From Brachynemurus nebulosus (Eukaryota; Arthropoda; Insecta; Neuroptera; Myrmeleontidae), in assembly GCA_035578155.1 (NCBI GenBank), contig JAPWDM010000015.1:6364709-6428708 (forward strand): DNA of 64,000 nt. The letters are read 5' to 3'. A program made the translations under genes and the position numbers. Of the stretch, positions 21,827 to 31,021 are shown piece by piece. Position 1 is the stretch's first letter; the number at the start of each line of letters is the position of its first letter. The notes under the pieces were generated by a model. That model did no database searches and was not told the origin of the DNA. It worked only from the letters and a program-made list of their open reading frames with translations.

Positions 21827-21960
21827 AGATTCAAAAAACTAAACATCCTTCAGTGTATCTTATTTCCAAGATTCATAAAAGGAAAGGGGATAAATTACTG
21901 GTTGAATGGTTAGGATTCAAAGGTCAGAAATCGTGGATTCATAAAAATGATATTGTATAA
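21823..21960 (+). pseudogene. C-terminal chromodomain tail of a Polinton integrase
   Basis: A 45-codon frame ending in TAA at 21,960 contains HPSVYLISKIHKRKGDKLL then VEWLGFKGQKSWI, the Tyr/Val-strand and W-LGF-SWI pattern of a chromodomain. Polinton integrases end in such a domain, which reads chromatin during target selection. No catalytic zinc-finger or DDE core is found upstream or elsewhere in the element, and there is no start codon, so the integrase is deleted down to its tail. The following 22,000-22,100 is AT-rich 3' DNA. Confidence 0.7.
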
Positions 21961-22111
21961 TTAATTACTTTTTTATTAAAAAAATGTATGTACTTGTTAA
22001 GAAAAGGAAAATAAATATTAAAAAACTCTTATTTTGTTTAATTTTTTTATTTTAAAAATGAGTGAGACAATATTTTTTTTATATGAGTGAAACAATATTT
22101 TTTTATACAAT

Positions 22112-25100
22112 TTAAACATTTTGCAAACTGTCTTTATGAAACCAGGCTAAAGTCGAAATACCATCATCTTGTATTATTCTTTTGTCATCATCAGCGGATA
22201 AAGTTTTCTTATTATTTTTCAGTGTAAAAATATGATGATATTTGGAATTAATTAAATACATTTCAGCATACATGTTTTTTTTGAAAAACAACGTATTTAA
22301 ATAATCTTCGAAAGTTATTTGTGACAGACACGGTTTTGTAATTCCTTTAGCCCGTTTTTCTACAATTTTATCTAATGTAATGTATGAATACATTTTTGCC
22401 CTTAACCCACAATAAGTAGTTATTATTTTTCCTTTTAACTCATCTTTCATTAAACCCATTATACTTTTATTAACAGGTGTAATATTAAACGGATTATTTT
22501 CTGAATATCCTGATGTATCAAAATAATTTAAATTTTGTTGAATTATTTGATATGGATTAATATTTTCAAACCCAACTAATAATGAATCTGTATCTGAATA
22601 TAATAATTTAACATTATTTCCAAAAATATTTTTAAAAACATCGTAGTAATAATAATACATATGATATTTGGATAATTCCAGAATGGCCCACCCTGCATAT
22701 ATTGGCCTGTTATAGTATATTTCATCTTTTACATTTTCAACCATAATTAAATTTTCACACAAATAAGTAAATTTTTTACATAATGCACTGGCAATTTTTT
22801 TGCGAGCCCCATTTCTACCATCCCAACTGCAACATAATTTGATGTCACATCTTTTACGAAGTGATTCAATACATTTACCAAATATACTATTTACATTTCC
22901 TTTAAAATAATTTGACTCAAATTTTGTTTTAGCTTCACCTCTTAACTTCCCATTAAAATCAACGTATGGTTTTAACCAACAGGAATGTTTGAATTTTAAA
23001 ACTTTGTGTATTTTTCTGAGAACTAAGCCATGTTTTAAGCATTGTTTTAAATTTTTAATGTGTAATATATAATTTTTTTTAGGTCTAAAGGATCCTATAA
23101 GTTTTGGAACTCGAGAATTTGATTTAGGTGGGATAAAATTTTCTGGACAAAATGGAAAATCGTTATGAAGATCATGAATATTTTCTGGATAGTCTAAATC
23201 AACTTCTAAAGCATACCCTATGTGGGAATCATTTTCGTTAGTGTTTTCTAAATCAAAATCGTTTACATTTATAAATTCAAAACCGCCATATGGTAAAGGA
23301 AAATGTGACATTATGAATCCATAAAGACTGTTAGCATCAAAATACATAATATATCTATCGTTTTCATTTTTGTTATAAAATTCATTCATGTATACATTAT
23401 TGGCTTGGAAAAATCTAGTAGGAACAAAACAGTTTCCTCCTCTAATGGAAGTTTCAAAAAAATTTAATATGTCAATATCTGTAATAAGTTCAAGTTCAAC
23501 CCCTGTATATTTTAACATCGCTTCGAACGAAAGACCAGGCATGCTAAAAAAGTGGGAAGCATCTAATTTATATATTTTATGGCATAGTTCTCGGAAATTT
23601 TCAAATACATCAGCCATAAGTAAAATATCTGTTTTCAAGTACAATTCACTATAATCACCCAAAGTTTCTATTTTAAAATGATTCCAAACCATTTGAGCAT
23701 GTTCATAATCATTATCAGAAATATCTTCATTTTTTATATTATTAAAAAAATAATCTTTAGGTGGTAGTTGTGTTTCTTTTAATTTTTCATAAGAGTCAAC
23801 GTAAGAATAAGGAAATACTCCTTTTCTAATTAGCAAATTAAAATCACTTTCTAAAGGAAAATGTTGTTTTAAAATTTTAAATTGATGTGGTTCCAAATTT
23901 TTTGACAGCTCATCTAAAGAAGAATTTAAAAATCTGCATGAATCTAAAAAGCGTATATAAACCGATCCAATTTTTTTCTGAATACAAATATAGTTTTGAG
24001 TGTTTAAAGGAATGGCATAAATGTTCTCCTCCGAGAATCCTAATTCTCTCAAAAACAAATGAAAATCATAACGACTTCCATTATGAAAGAAAACTGGTAT
24101 ATATCTATTAATTTGTAAATTTATATTACAGTCTTGATGTGCAGCACCCCTAAAATTTGAATTACCTGAATAATCTAGATGATTATGATCTCTAACCTTA
24201 ATTTGTCCAGTCTCAAATGGTTTTTCACATATCCAACAAGTGTTTGCATTTTGAAAAGCAATTTCATCTTCAAAAGACATTACCATGGGTGCGTTTGTTT
24301 CAAAAAATCTTTCAGCACATTCAGCCAACTCAATAATTTTTTTAATAAAATACTTGGTTGCCATTGGACCTATGTAACTATAATAACAATTAAGATTTTC
24401 GTTAAAATAACAAACAACCTTCATTCCTATTGCATAAGGAACGTGATGTTCAATTCTTTCAACATATGGCTCATTTGGATTTGGTGCGCAACTATGAAAT
24501 TTTTTAGTTAAAGACTCAAAATCACAAAAGGCTATTATTGGAACTTTTAATAAATGTTTAATTTTGGTAAATTTCATAATTTTGTTATTTTCCGATGGGA
24601 ATGTTATTTTAACTGGCTTTACAAGTGAACATTTTTCCAAATGCTTGTTTAACAAATCTATATTTGTAAAATAATTTAAACATCTTTCACAAATATAATG
24701 TTTATTTTTATTGCGGGAAAGTTGAGAGCCACATAAACGAGATAAATTTTTTATATAACAATAATGATGTCTATTATTTTCATTATCAGAAATTAATAAC
24801 AAATTAATATGAGTATTATTTTTATATTTGGTAAAGTGTAGAGGGCCGCAAATTTTTCCTAAATTATTTAATCCATATACATTGATTGAAATATTGTTTA
24901 ATTTCTCGAATGTGTCTATATCTTTTAAACTAATTGGAAAGGTAATATTAGTTAAATTAAAAATTTCTCTAAAATTTTGTGGATACTTTGAAACTCTATT
25001 TGGATTACTTTCTTGTGGGTATAGAGCAGCTAAAATTGACCAAATAAAACAATAATTATCATGATTTTTTACATTAATTACAGAATTGGTTGTTAAAATA

Positions 25101-25887
25101 TTTTTTGGTAATGGAATATAACTACCACCTGAATTTAAAGGATCGTATTGAGCTAAACTTAACTCCAAATACAAAATTCGATTCAAAGTTTTTCCGCTTT
25201 CACCTCTTTCAAAGGTATCCATTTTATCTAAAATATCTTCCATTTTTCTTTTATATATAGCACTAATTTCACTAGTACGGTCTAAGACAGATAATCTATT
25301 TTGAAAGTAAACATTATCGAAAACTTCCTTATCAAGTTTTTCAAATTTATATTCACAACAAAGACTGAAGCTTATTTTTAACAAAGTATATTTTTGTTGA
25401 TATTCAGTTATTTTAGATTTTACTAAGTGGAAACACTTTTCGAAAAATTCACTTACTGATTTTATATTATCATTGTTTTTAATTCTACCCACAAAAATTC
25501 TGTTATTAAAACTATTTGTAACATTGGTCCAATGTAGATTACTAAATGAGTTTACCTTAGTGTGAACTCCTGAATTTAGATTAGCCCCTGATGATTGAAA
25601 ATTTTCTTCAAAATTTGATGAAGTTGACGGTTGAATATTTTCTTCAAAATCTGTCGAGGTTGATGGTTGAACATTTTCTTCAAAATCTGTCGAGGTTGAT
25701 GGTTGAACATTTTCTTCAAAATCTGTTGAAGTTGATGGTTGAACATTTTCTTCAAAACGATTGGGGGTTGAAGGTTGAATATTTTTTTCTGCAACTGAAA
25801 ATAAAAATATTAAAGCTTATATAGTAATAGAATGAAAAATATTTACTTACTTTCACCCTCGTATTTCCTTTTAATTGCCTTTTTCAT
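22112..25887 (-). CDS. polB: Protein-primed DNA polymerase B (two exons, 1,239 aa)
   Basis: Exon 1 is 25,887-25,851 (MKKAIKRKYEGE), followed by a 56-bp intron (GTAAGT...TTTTCAG) and exon 2 at 25,794-22,112. Splicing preserves the frame. In order: a 12-residue repeat array (about 20-85), a conserved N-terminal region, a C2H2-like finger (CERC...HLEKC, about 381-401), exonuclease motif I CDFES (about 437), an endonuclease VII-like His/Cys cluster (CWICEKPF, RDHNHLD, AAHQDCN, about 532-568), exonuclease motif II NGSRYDF (about 584) and III YLKTD (about 731), polymerase motif A FDANSLYG (Asp about 832), motif B NSIFG (about 981), motif C YSDTDS (about 1080) and KMY (about 1146). All catalytic residues are present. 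It should replicate the linear element from its TIRs. The ATG overlaps the upstream gene's TGA. Confidence 0.95.
25597..25790 (-). repeat. 36-bp tandem repeat array inside polB exon 2
   Basis: About five to six units encode FEENVQPSTSTD-type dodecapeptides with small changes (FEENIQPSTSSN, FEENFQS). The units are nearly identical in the centre and more diverged at the edges, which suggests recent expansion. The segment is likely a disordered linker. Confidence 0.9.
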
Positions 25888-26969
25888 TGCATTCGATTTA
25901 AATATTCATTAATATTGAAATCTGGTGAGTATCTTGATATCTGACTTGGTTGATCAAAAGCTATTGGATAATCTTCAGCTGATATGTGATTTACTCGAGA
26001 CGGACCTGCTTCGTTTATGTTTGTATGGGTTGAAGGCAATTCTTCTCTGTCATTGCAATTTCCAGCTAATAATTCCAATCGATAATTACCTCTGTTTGTT
26101 CTACTGTAATGTGAATTTTTTTTAATTTTTAAAATTTCAGGATCAGGACCAGTATTGGTATAATTTGGAAAATTTGTATTGTTTACTTGAGAAGAAGCTG
26201 CAGTGTCTTCCAAATTTGAAAATAACACTTGACTGCTATCAGAATTTAAAGGTGAAATTATGTCTTCTAAATTAGTTGGATAATTCGAACGATTGTTGGG
26301 AAATTCAAAATAGGTTCTATCAGAACTTACTATACTGTTTGTTGATTCACTATCACTATTGCTCACTTCGGAAACTGATTCTTCAAAATCATTTCTAGGA
26401 TTTAAATTAAAATTCATTGTAATTTTACATTTTCTGTTTTGAAGATGATTTGCTGTATGATGTGCTATTTCCGTATTTGGTACGTTATTTACGAAATTAA
26501 GTAGTAATCTAAAAATATCAGCAAAACATGATCGTTGATTATAATTACCATCTATTTCCTTATTTATATCTAGAAATTCAATTTCGATCTCAGATGAATC
26601 ATTATCAATAATTTTTATATAGAAATCTTGTAAATCTTCAAACAAACAAAATAACGAAAGATTAATACTATCAGCTGAGGTGTATTTTAATTCCTCATAG
26701 TCATTCTTAAACAAATTTAGGCAATAATAAAAATCTTCTTTTTCTTTTATGTATTTATTAGAGTATTTCGTTTTAGTAAATGTGAAAAATGAATAAATCT
26801 TAGAATTTTTTGAAACTCTGTACTTATAAAATAAATATTCATTAAAAATTTTAATTAATGCCTTTTTTCTGTCTTCGCAGTACAAGAAATTGGCTGCTAT
26901 GCTTTCACCAACAATGTTTACTCGCCCTAGTAAATTATCTATTTCCATATTGTTCCACTCACCTTCCAT
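25884..26969 (-). CDS. Unknown Polinton gene U1, overlapping polB
   Basis: 361 residues from ATG 26,969 (MEGEWNNMEIDNLLGRVNIV); in-frame sequence continues a few codons upstream without an ATG. The N-terminal half is compact and charged (FLYCEDRKKALIKIFNEYLF, ELKYTSADSINLSLFCLFED, IKIIDNDSSEIEIEFLD); the middle has a short NRKCKITMNF strand; the rest is Ser/Asn-rich and probably disordered. It ends EYLNRMQ at TGA 25,884, overlapping the polB ATG as ATGA, which implies coupled translation or a shared transcript. A homologue lies in the same position in the second Polinton (46,468-47,366), including the overlap with polB exon 1. I do not recognise the family. A replication partner such as a terminal protein is conceivable from its place but unproven. 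Confidence 0.8.
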   Translation of the reverse strand: MEGEWNNMEIDNLLGRVNIVGESIAANFLYCEDRKKALIKIFNEYLFYKYRVSKNSKIYSFFTFTKTKYSNKYIKEKEDFYYCLNLFKNDYEELKYTSADSINLSLFCLFEDLQDFYIKIIDNDSSEIEIEFLDINKEIDGNYNQRSCFADIFRLLLNFVNNVPNTEIAHHTANHLQNRKCKITMNFNLNPRNDFEESVSEVSNSDSESTNSIVSSDRTYFEFPNNRSNYPTNLEDIISPLNSDSSQVLFSNLEDTAASSQVNNTNFPNYTNTGPDPEILKIKKNSHYSRTNRGNYRLELLAGNCNDREELPSTHTNINEAGPSRVNHISAEDYPIAFDQPSQISRYSPDFNINEYLNRMQ

Positions 26970-27002
26970 TTTTTTTAAATTGATTGTTAAATAATATTTC
27001 AC

Positions 27003-27981
27003 ACACTTTTTTTAACTTTTTTAAATATTGTCTCACTCACTTTTGTATTTTTTTTAATTAATAATTAAAAAAGAACTAGAATTTTTTTAATTTTTTTACT
27101 TTTTTATTTACAAAATATCCAAGACATCGCTCATCCAACCAAATAAAGTAGTAAAAAATAAAAATTTTCACTTTTTGACCCACATAAAAAATAGAAAACC
27201 TATTCCTATTAACATATTTTACAAATACAACTAATATATTTTTTCCCTTAATATTAAACGAAGTATTAAAATATTTTCAAATATTTTAAGTCCAAAAAAA
27301 ACTAATAAAATTAAAAAAACGTTATATCAACACTTACCACCTTATTTGGTTGGATGAGCGAATTGTTTGAAAAAAAACTATAGAATGGTGTACGTGTTTT
27401 AATTGCTAAAATTTCTTCGTATTTATAGCAAACAACACAATCTAATCACACCACTGAAAAAAACAATTTTTTGAGGGCACAACATTTTGAACCATAATTG
27501 ATTATGGTGTCACTTGACATCACAATTTTTATTTACAAAAATAAGAAAAATTTCCAAAAATTTTTTATTTTGATAAATATGAGCTATTAACTTTTTAAAC
27601 TTTAAGAGATAAAATAATTCACTGAACAACATAAATAAAATCAAGGACTTTGAAAAAAAAACCTCGTGTTCAGTAACATAAATAATATCAAGGATATTAA
27701 AAAAATCATACGATCAATAAGAAAAATAAAATCAAGGTTATTACAAAATCATGTGGTCATTTGCGTAAATAAAATCAAAGATTATTCAAAAATTATGGGT
27801 AGTGGAATAATTTGCTTCGTAATTCAATAGAATAATTGTAAAAAAATAGTATTTTATCATACAAAAAAATTCTCAATTATGGTGGGAAAATATGTTTTAA
27901 ATACAAAGAGTTGAGAAAAAAATAGCAAATGTAAGATTGATTTCACAACCACAACTAATTAAATATAAAATTGGAACAAGT
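27003..27981. promoter_or_regulatory. Divergent intergenic region with inverted repeat
   Basis: This 1-kb region separates leftward polB/U1 from rightward U2. CGCTCATCCAACCAAATAA at 27,128-27,146 is perfectly inverted at 27,342-27,360, 195 bp apart. From about 27,610 to 27,800 a degenerate tandem repeat of 45-55 bp carries AAATAAAATCAAGGATTATT-like cores. The position suggests promoters for both arms, and possibly a regulatory or replication site; no gene is visible. Confidence 0.6.
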
Positions 27982-28665
27982 ATGTGTGAAAAATATATTA
28001 AACAGAGTGTTGCAGAAAATGAGAAAGATGAGACATTATCGGTTCCTACTCCAAGCAAAATGAGCAAACTTAAAGAAATACCGAAACGTTTCAAACTACT
28101 TTTGGCTACAACATATGCAATCAACGCTAGTGAAACCAAATTAATTGAAATTGGAACATTACCCTGTCAAGAGTTCAAAATAGTTGTAAATTTATTCGCT
28201 CGTAGAGGATCTGAAAATATTTATTTGGAGAAACAACATCTAGACATAATTTTCGAGAATCGAGAAAATATACTGGATTACTTTCACGAAGACACCTGCC
28301 AAGATTTGTATCTCAATTTGGGTGACAATATATGTGTTAAAAGTGAAATTTTCCAAAAAGGTGATAAAACTATAAAAACAATTAAAATTTTTAAAAATAC
28401 AAATTTCATTTTCCTTGGTTTATCATCATTTCAAATTTTATGTGATATAAAATTTATAATTTACGCACAGATTGAAAAATTATCTAATATGAATCTTTTC
28501 AATTATTTCACTCATATCATGATACATATTAAAAATAACCAATGTAATTTTCATCCGATTAAAGTTGCAGAAAATTTTGCTCAGACAGAAACAAATCATT
28601 TTAAAATCCTTTTATTAGAATTAATTTACTTTTATCCAATGTTACTTATAAATTCATACTATTGA
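27982..28665 (+). CDS. Unknown Polinton gene U2
   Basis: 227 residues from ATG 27,982 (MCEKYIKQSVAENEKDETLS). A basic linker precedes a globular part: KRFKLLLATTYAINASETKL, IEIGTLPCQEFKIVVNLFA, IYLEKQHLDIIFENRENILD, then strands around VKSEIFQKGDKTIKTIKIF. The C terminus is helical and hydrophobic (ENFAQTETNHFKILLLELIY). A clear homologue lies at 52,570-53,225 in the second Polinton, sharing KSEIF, IKIF-N, ENFAQTE and the Tyr-rich end. The family is unknown to me; the alternating strands could be a nucleic-acid-binding or PCNA-like fold, but that is a guess. Confidence 0.75.
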   Translation: MCEKYIKQSVAENEKDETLSVPTPSKMSKLKEIPKRFKLLLATTYAINASETKLIEIGTLPCQEFKIVVNLFARRGSENIYLEKQHLDIIFENRENILDYFHEDTCQDLYLNLGDNICVKSEIFQKGDKTIKTIKIFKNTNFIFLGLSSFQILCDIKFIIYAQIEKLSNMNLFNYFTHIMIHIKNNQCNFHPIKVAENFAQTETNHFKILLLELIYFYPMLLINSYY

Positions 28666-29082
28666 GTTAATAATTTACTTTTATCCAAAATGTTGGTTGT
28701 AAATTTATATTATTAAATAATAAAAATTTAAATATTCATCTTCAAATCCTTTTTTGTTAATTTACTTTTTTATTTAGACATAAAATCATATTAACTACCA
28801 AAAATTAATCTTTTTTGTATCTTTTTAAGTAATGTAGAAAATAAAAAAAAAAGACTTTTTTCTGAAAAAAATGATGAAATAAAAGATAATGTATGATATT
28901 TTAATATTTTATTTTACAAAATATAAGATACACCAAAAAATATTGTTGTATTTTGAAAAACTGAAAAAAAAGTACATACTGTTTTTCCTGAAAAATAAGT
29001 AAGAAAAAAGGAAGAAAATAAAAAAATTATGTCATTTTAATTTTTTTATTTTTTAAAGAAATTACAAGTATATATGTATATG
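28666..29082. other. AT-rich 3' region
   Basis: No gene. Several AATAAA-type polyadenylation signals lie here on both strands, fitting the convergent ends of U2 and the small spliced gene. Confidence 0.4.
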
Positions 29083-29493
29083 TTAATCTGTAATAAAAAA
29101 TACAAAATTGTTAACAATTATAAAAAAATATTTAAAGCTTATATTTTGTACTTACCCCCATATACCCAGATGTTCAAACAATTGTTCTCTACAAAGTAGA
29201 GAACAATACATGATCCGATGTTTAACCTCCTCATCCATGGAGGCGGTTCAAAAGGTGGAACCGCCTCCGTTGAAAACATCAGAAAAGTCGGTATGTTCTA
29301 AAAAAAAATTTTTGTAATAAAACAAATAGTAATTTACTTTCTACTAACTCACTCTTAGCTCGGGTGTCAGGTGCGCTCTCACCCTTCGTATAATTCTTTC
29401 TTCTCGTGTAACTGTAATAAAAAAATTAAATTATGTATATATATTAAAAAAATATTAACAAAAATTTTTGGTGTTTTAGTACTTACTAGCCAT
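29083..29493 (-). CDS. Candidate four-exon mini-gene (about 70 aa)
   Basis: Read leftward: exon 1 29,493-29,487 (ATGGCTA, then GTAAGT); exon 2 29,411-29,353 after TTATTACAG, ending before GTGAGT; exon 3 29,297-29,156 after a T tract and TAG, ending before GTAAGT; exon 4 from 29,087 after TTATTACAG, with a stop after one codon. The joined frame stays open throughout, encoding AITREERIIRRVRAHLTPEL in exon 2 and NIPTFLMFSTEAVPPFEPPP and then WMRRLNIGSCIVLYFV in exon 3. Three introns with good signals in a 410-bp span and a conserved phase are unlikely by chance. Function unknown. It lies between U2 and the coiled-coil gene; the matching region is missing from the second Polinton. The open frame on the + strand at 29,108-29,317 is its shadow. 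Confidence 0.5.
29181..29268. repeat. Two adjacent perfect hairpins
   Basis: ATTGTTCTCTAC-AAA-GTAGAGAACAAT (29,181-29,207; 12-bp stem, 3-nt loop), then GGAGGCGGTTC and GAACCGCCTCC (29,239-29,268; 11-bp stem, 8-nt loop), the latter inside a weaker outer GATGTTT/AAACATC pairing. Both fall in exon 3 of the candidate mini-gene. Confidence 0.85.
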
Positions 29494-29858
29494 TTCTCTT
29501 TTTTTTTTGAAATAATAAATTTTTCAATTCAGAAAAACTGTAAAATGTAAATTAAAAGAACGAAATTTTTGTCTTATATACTATTTTTATTTCAACAAAC
29601 AACAATTTTTTAAGAAGTGTTAAAGGTCATCACTTACTTTAAAAATCATATTTTTCTAAACTTATAAACAAGTACACTAAGACCTCCACGAATTAGGTAT
29701 TTCAAGAGAGTTTTTTTTTCACAATGTACGAAATTTTTCGAATACCCCACCACCAATTGTTTTCCATCAGGTATATAATTATAAAAGAAAATTACAATAT
29801 TTATCATTTCACATATGAAAATCGGTGAAAACTTTTTTAAAAAAGTAATTATAAAAAA
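29494..29858. other. Intergenic region, probable divergent promoters
   Basis: AT-rich DNA between the leftward mini-gene and the rightward coiled-coil gene. TATATAATTATA near 29,772 is a possible TATA element for the latter. No other feature is seen. Confidence 0.4.
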
Positions 29859-30560
29859 ATGGATGAAAATAGTGTTAAAAAATTTGTTAATGAAAAAATT
29901 AGAGAAACAAGAAGTTATTTTGAAAGGCTGATTAATTCACATATTAGCAACAGTTTAAGAGAATATGAGAAAAGAAAAGACTTTGAAATGAATGATATAT
30001 TTGAGAATAAGTTAAAGCTTTTTGAAGATAAAATATCAATGCTCCAAGTTGAAACCACATCTCGAATTGAGGAGTATGAAAGAAGAATTATTGATTATAC
30101 TAGAAACGAAATTATTAAAGCAAAAAATGATATACAAAATAATATTGAGCAAAATATTTCAAACATCAATAAGGAAATAATAAGATTAGAGACATTATGT
30201 GTTAGCGCAAATCAGCGAGAAAAGCTAGCTGTCTCTTCACTTCCTTGGAATACACAAAAAGAATATGTAACGAAATATCTTGATGAAAAATTAGAAAACT
30301 TGAAAAAAGTCAATGAAGAAAATATTTCAAATTGGAGAAAAGAGTTCAATAGTCTACTTAAAGAACTGGAAAATGAGTTTTCCAGTTTTAAGCACCATGT
30401 GCGGTTGATACTAACTGACATGACAACTGAATCACGTACAAATTATTTTCAAATGATTCAGCAAAATTTCGAAAATTGTCAAATTGAACTAAATAAAAAA
30501 ATTGATAAATTGAGGCAAGATTTATTTTTATTTAAAATCACCAACAAAGAAGAGAAATAA
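29859..30560 (+). CDS. Coiled-coil protein of unknown function (U3)
   Basis: A 233-residue protein that is almost wholly predicted helix, rich in Glu, Lys, Asn and Ile. Heptad-like spacing is visible in ENKLKLFEDKISMLQVETTS, NNIEQNISNINKEIIRLETL and ELNKKIDKLRQDLFLFKI. There is a possible hinge around SANQREKLAVSSLPWNTQ. It has no signal peptide or membrane segment. The next gene (U4) starts 34 bp downstream on the same strand, so they may share a transcript. Long coiled-coil proteins can act as fibres or scaffolds in virions, but nothing here proves it. No homologue is visible in the second Polinton, where the corresponding DNA appears deleted. Confidence 0.7.
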   Translation: MDENSVKKFVNEKIRETRSYFERLINSHISNSLREYEKRKDFEMNDIFENKLKLFEDKISMLQVETTSRIEEYERRIIDYTRNEIIKAKNDIQNNIEQNISNINKEIIRLETLCVSANQREKLAVSSLPWNTQKEYVTKYLDEKLENLKKVNEENISNWRKEFNSLLKELENEFSSFKHHVRLILTDMTTESRTNYFQMIQQNFENCQIELNKKIDKLRQDLFLFKITNKEEK

Positions 30561-30594
30561 CATTCTGCATTCGAGACTTCAATTAATTCACATC

Positions 30595-30903
30595 ATGTTA
30601 CCAGACTACTTAAACAATCAACAAAATTCCATCAATGAATTGGGAGGAGAAACAGATTTAATATTGGGACGAGAAAGTCTAAAAATACTGAATCATATTT
30701 TGGAATTCATGTTAAATTTTAAACAAGAAATTTCAGATAAAAAACGATATTTTATTGATGAAAACTTTGTTAAATTTGCAAGAGATTTTCAGAAGATTAT
30801 TGAAAAAGAAAGTCAAGAATTGTTACTTGAAATACTTTCTGTAACAAAAGAACATATTGAAAAACTAGAAAAAGATGTTCACGAACAACTGAAACAGTTT
30901 TAG
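30595..30903 (+). CDS. Small helical protein U4
   Basis: 102 residues from ATG 30,595 (MLPDYLNNQQNSINELGGET). The C-terminal two-thirds is helical: ILEFMLNFKQEISDKKRYFI, ENFVKFARDFQKIIEKESQE, LLLEILSVTKEHIEKLEKDV. The second Polinton keeps this part at 53,423-53,650 with shared EFM-NFKQE-DKKR and KESEELL-type blocks, in the same order between U2 and U5. Function unknown. Conservation across two diverged copies shows it is a genuine gene. Confidence 0.75.
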   Translation: MLPDYLNNQQNSINELGGETDLILGRESLKILNHILEFMLNFKQEISDKKRYFIDENFVKFARDFQKIIEKESQELLLEILSVTKEHIEKLEKDVHEQLKQF

Positions 30904-30926
30904 AAAATTGTAAGAAAGGGAAAATG

Positions 30927-30934
30927 TATAAATA
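30927..30934 (+). promoter_or_regulatory. TATA box of gene U5
   Basis: TATAAATA stands 88 bp upstream of the U5 start codon (31,022), in the short gap after U4. The second Polinton has TATATAAA at 53,655, about 110 bp before its U5 homologue, so the arrangement is conserved. Confidence 0.55.
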
Positions 30935-31021
30935 CTTTCATTAATACATCACCACAATTTAGTTTACAAATAAGTTTTTTGGTGAATATTTGATTTTTGT
31001 TGGTTCAATTGTTTCCAAAAA

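Noticed and set aside
23388..25055. Four + strand frames inside polB
   Set aside because: Antisense shadows of a gene with a complete set of polymerase motifs.
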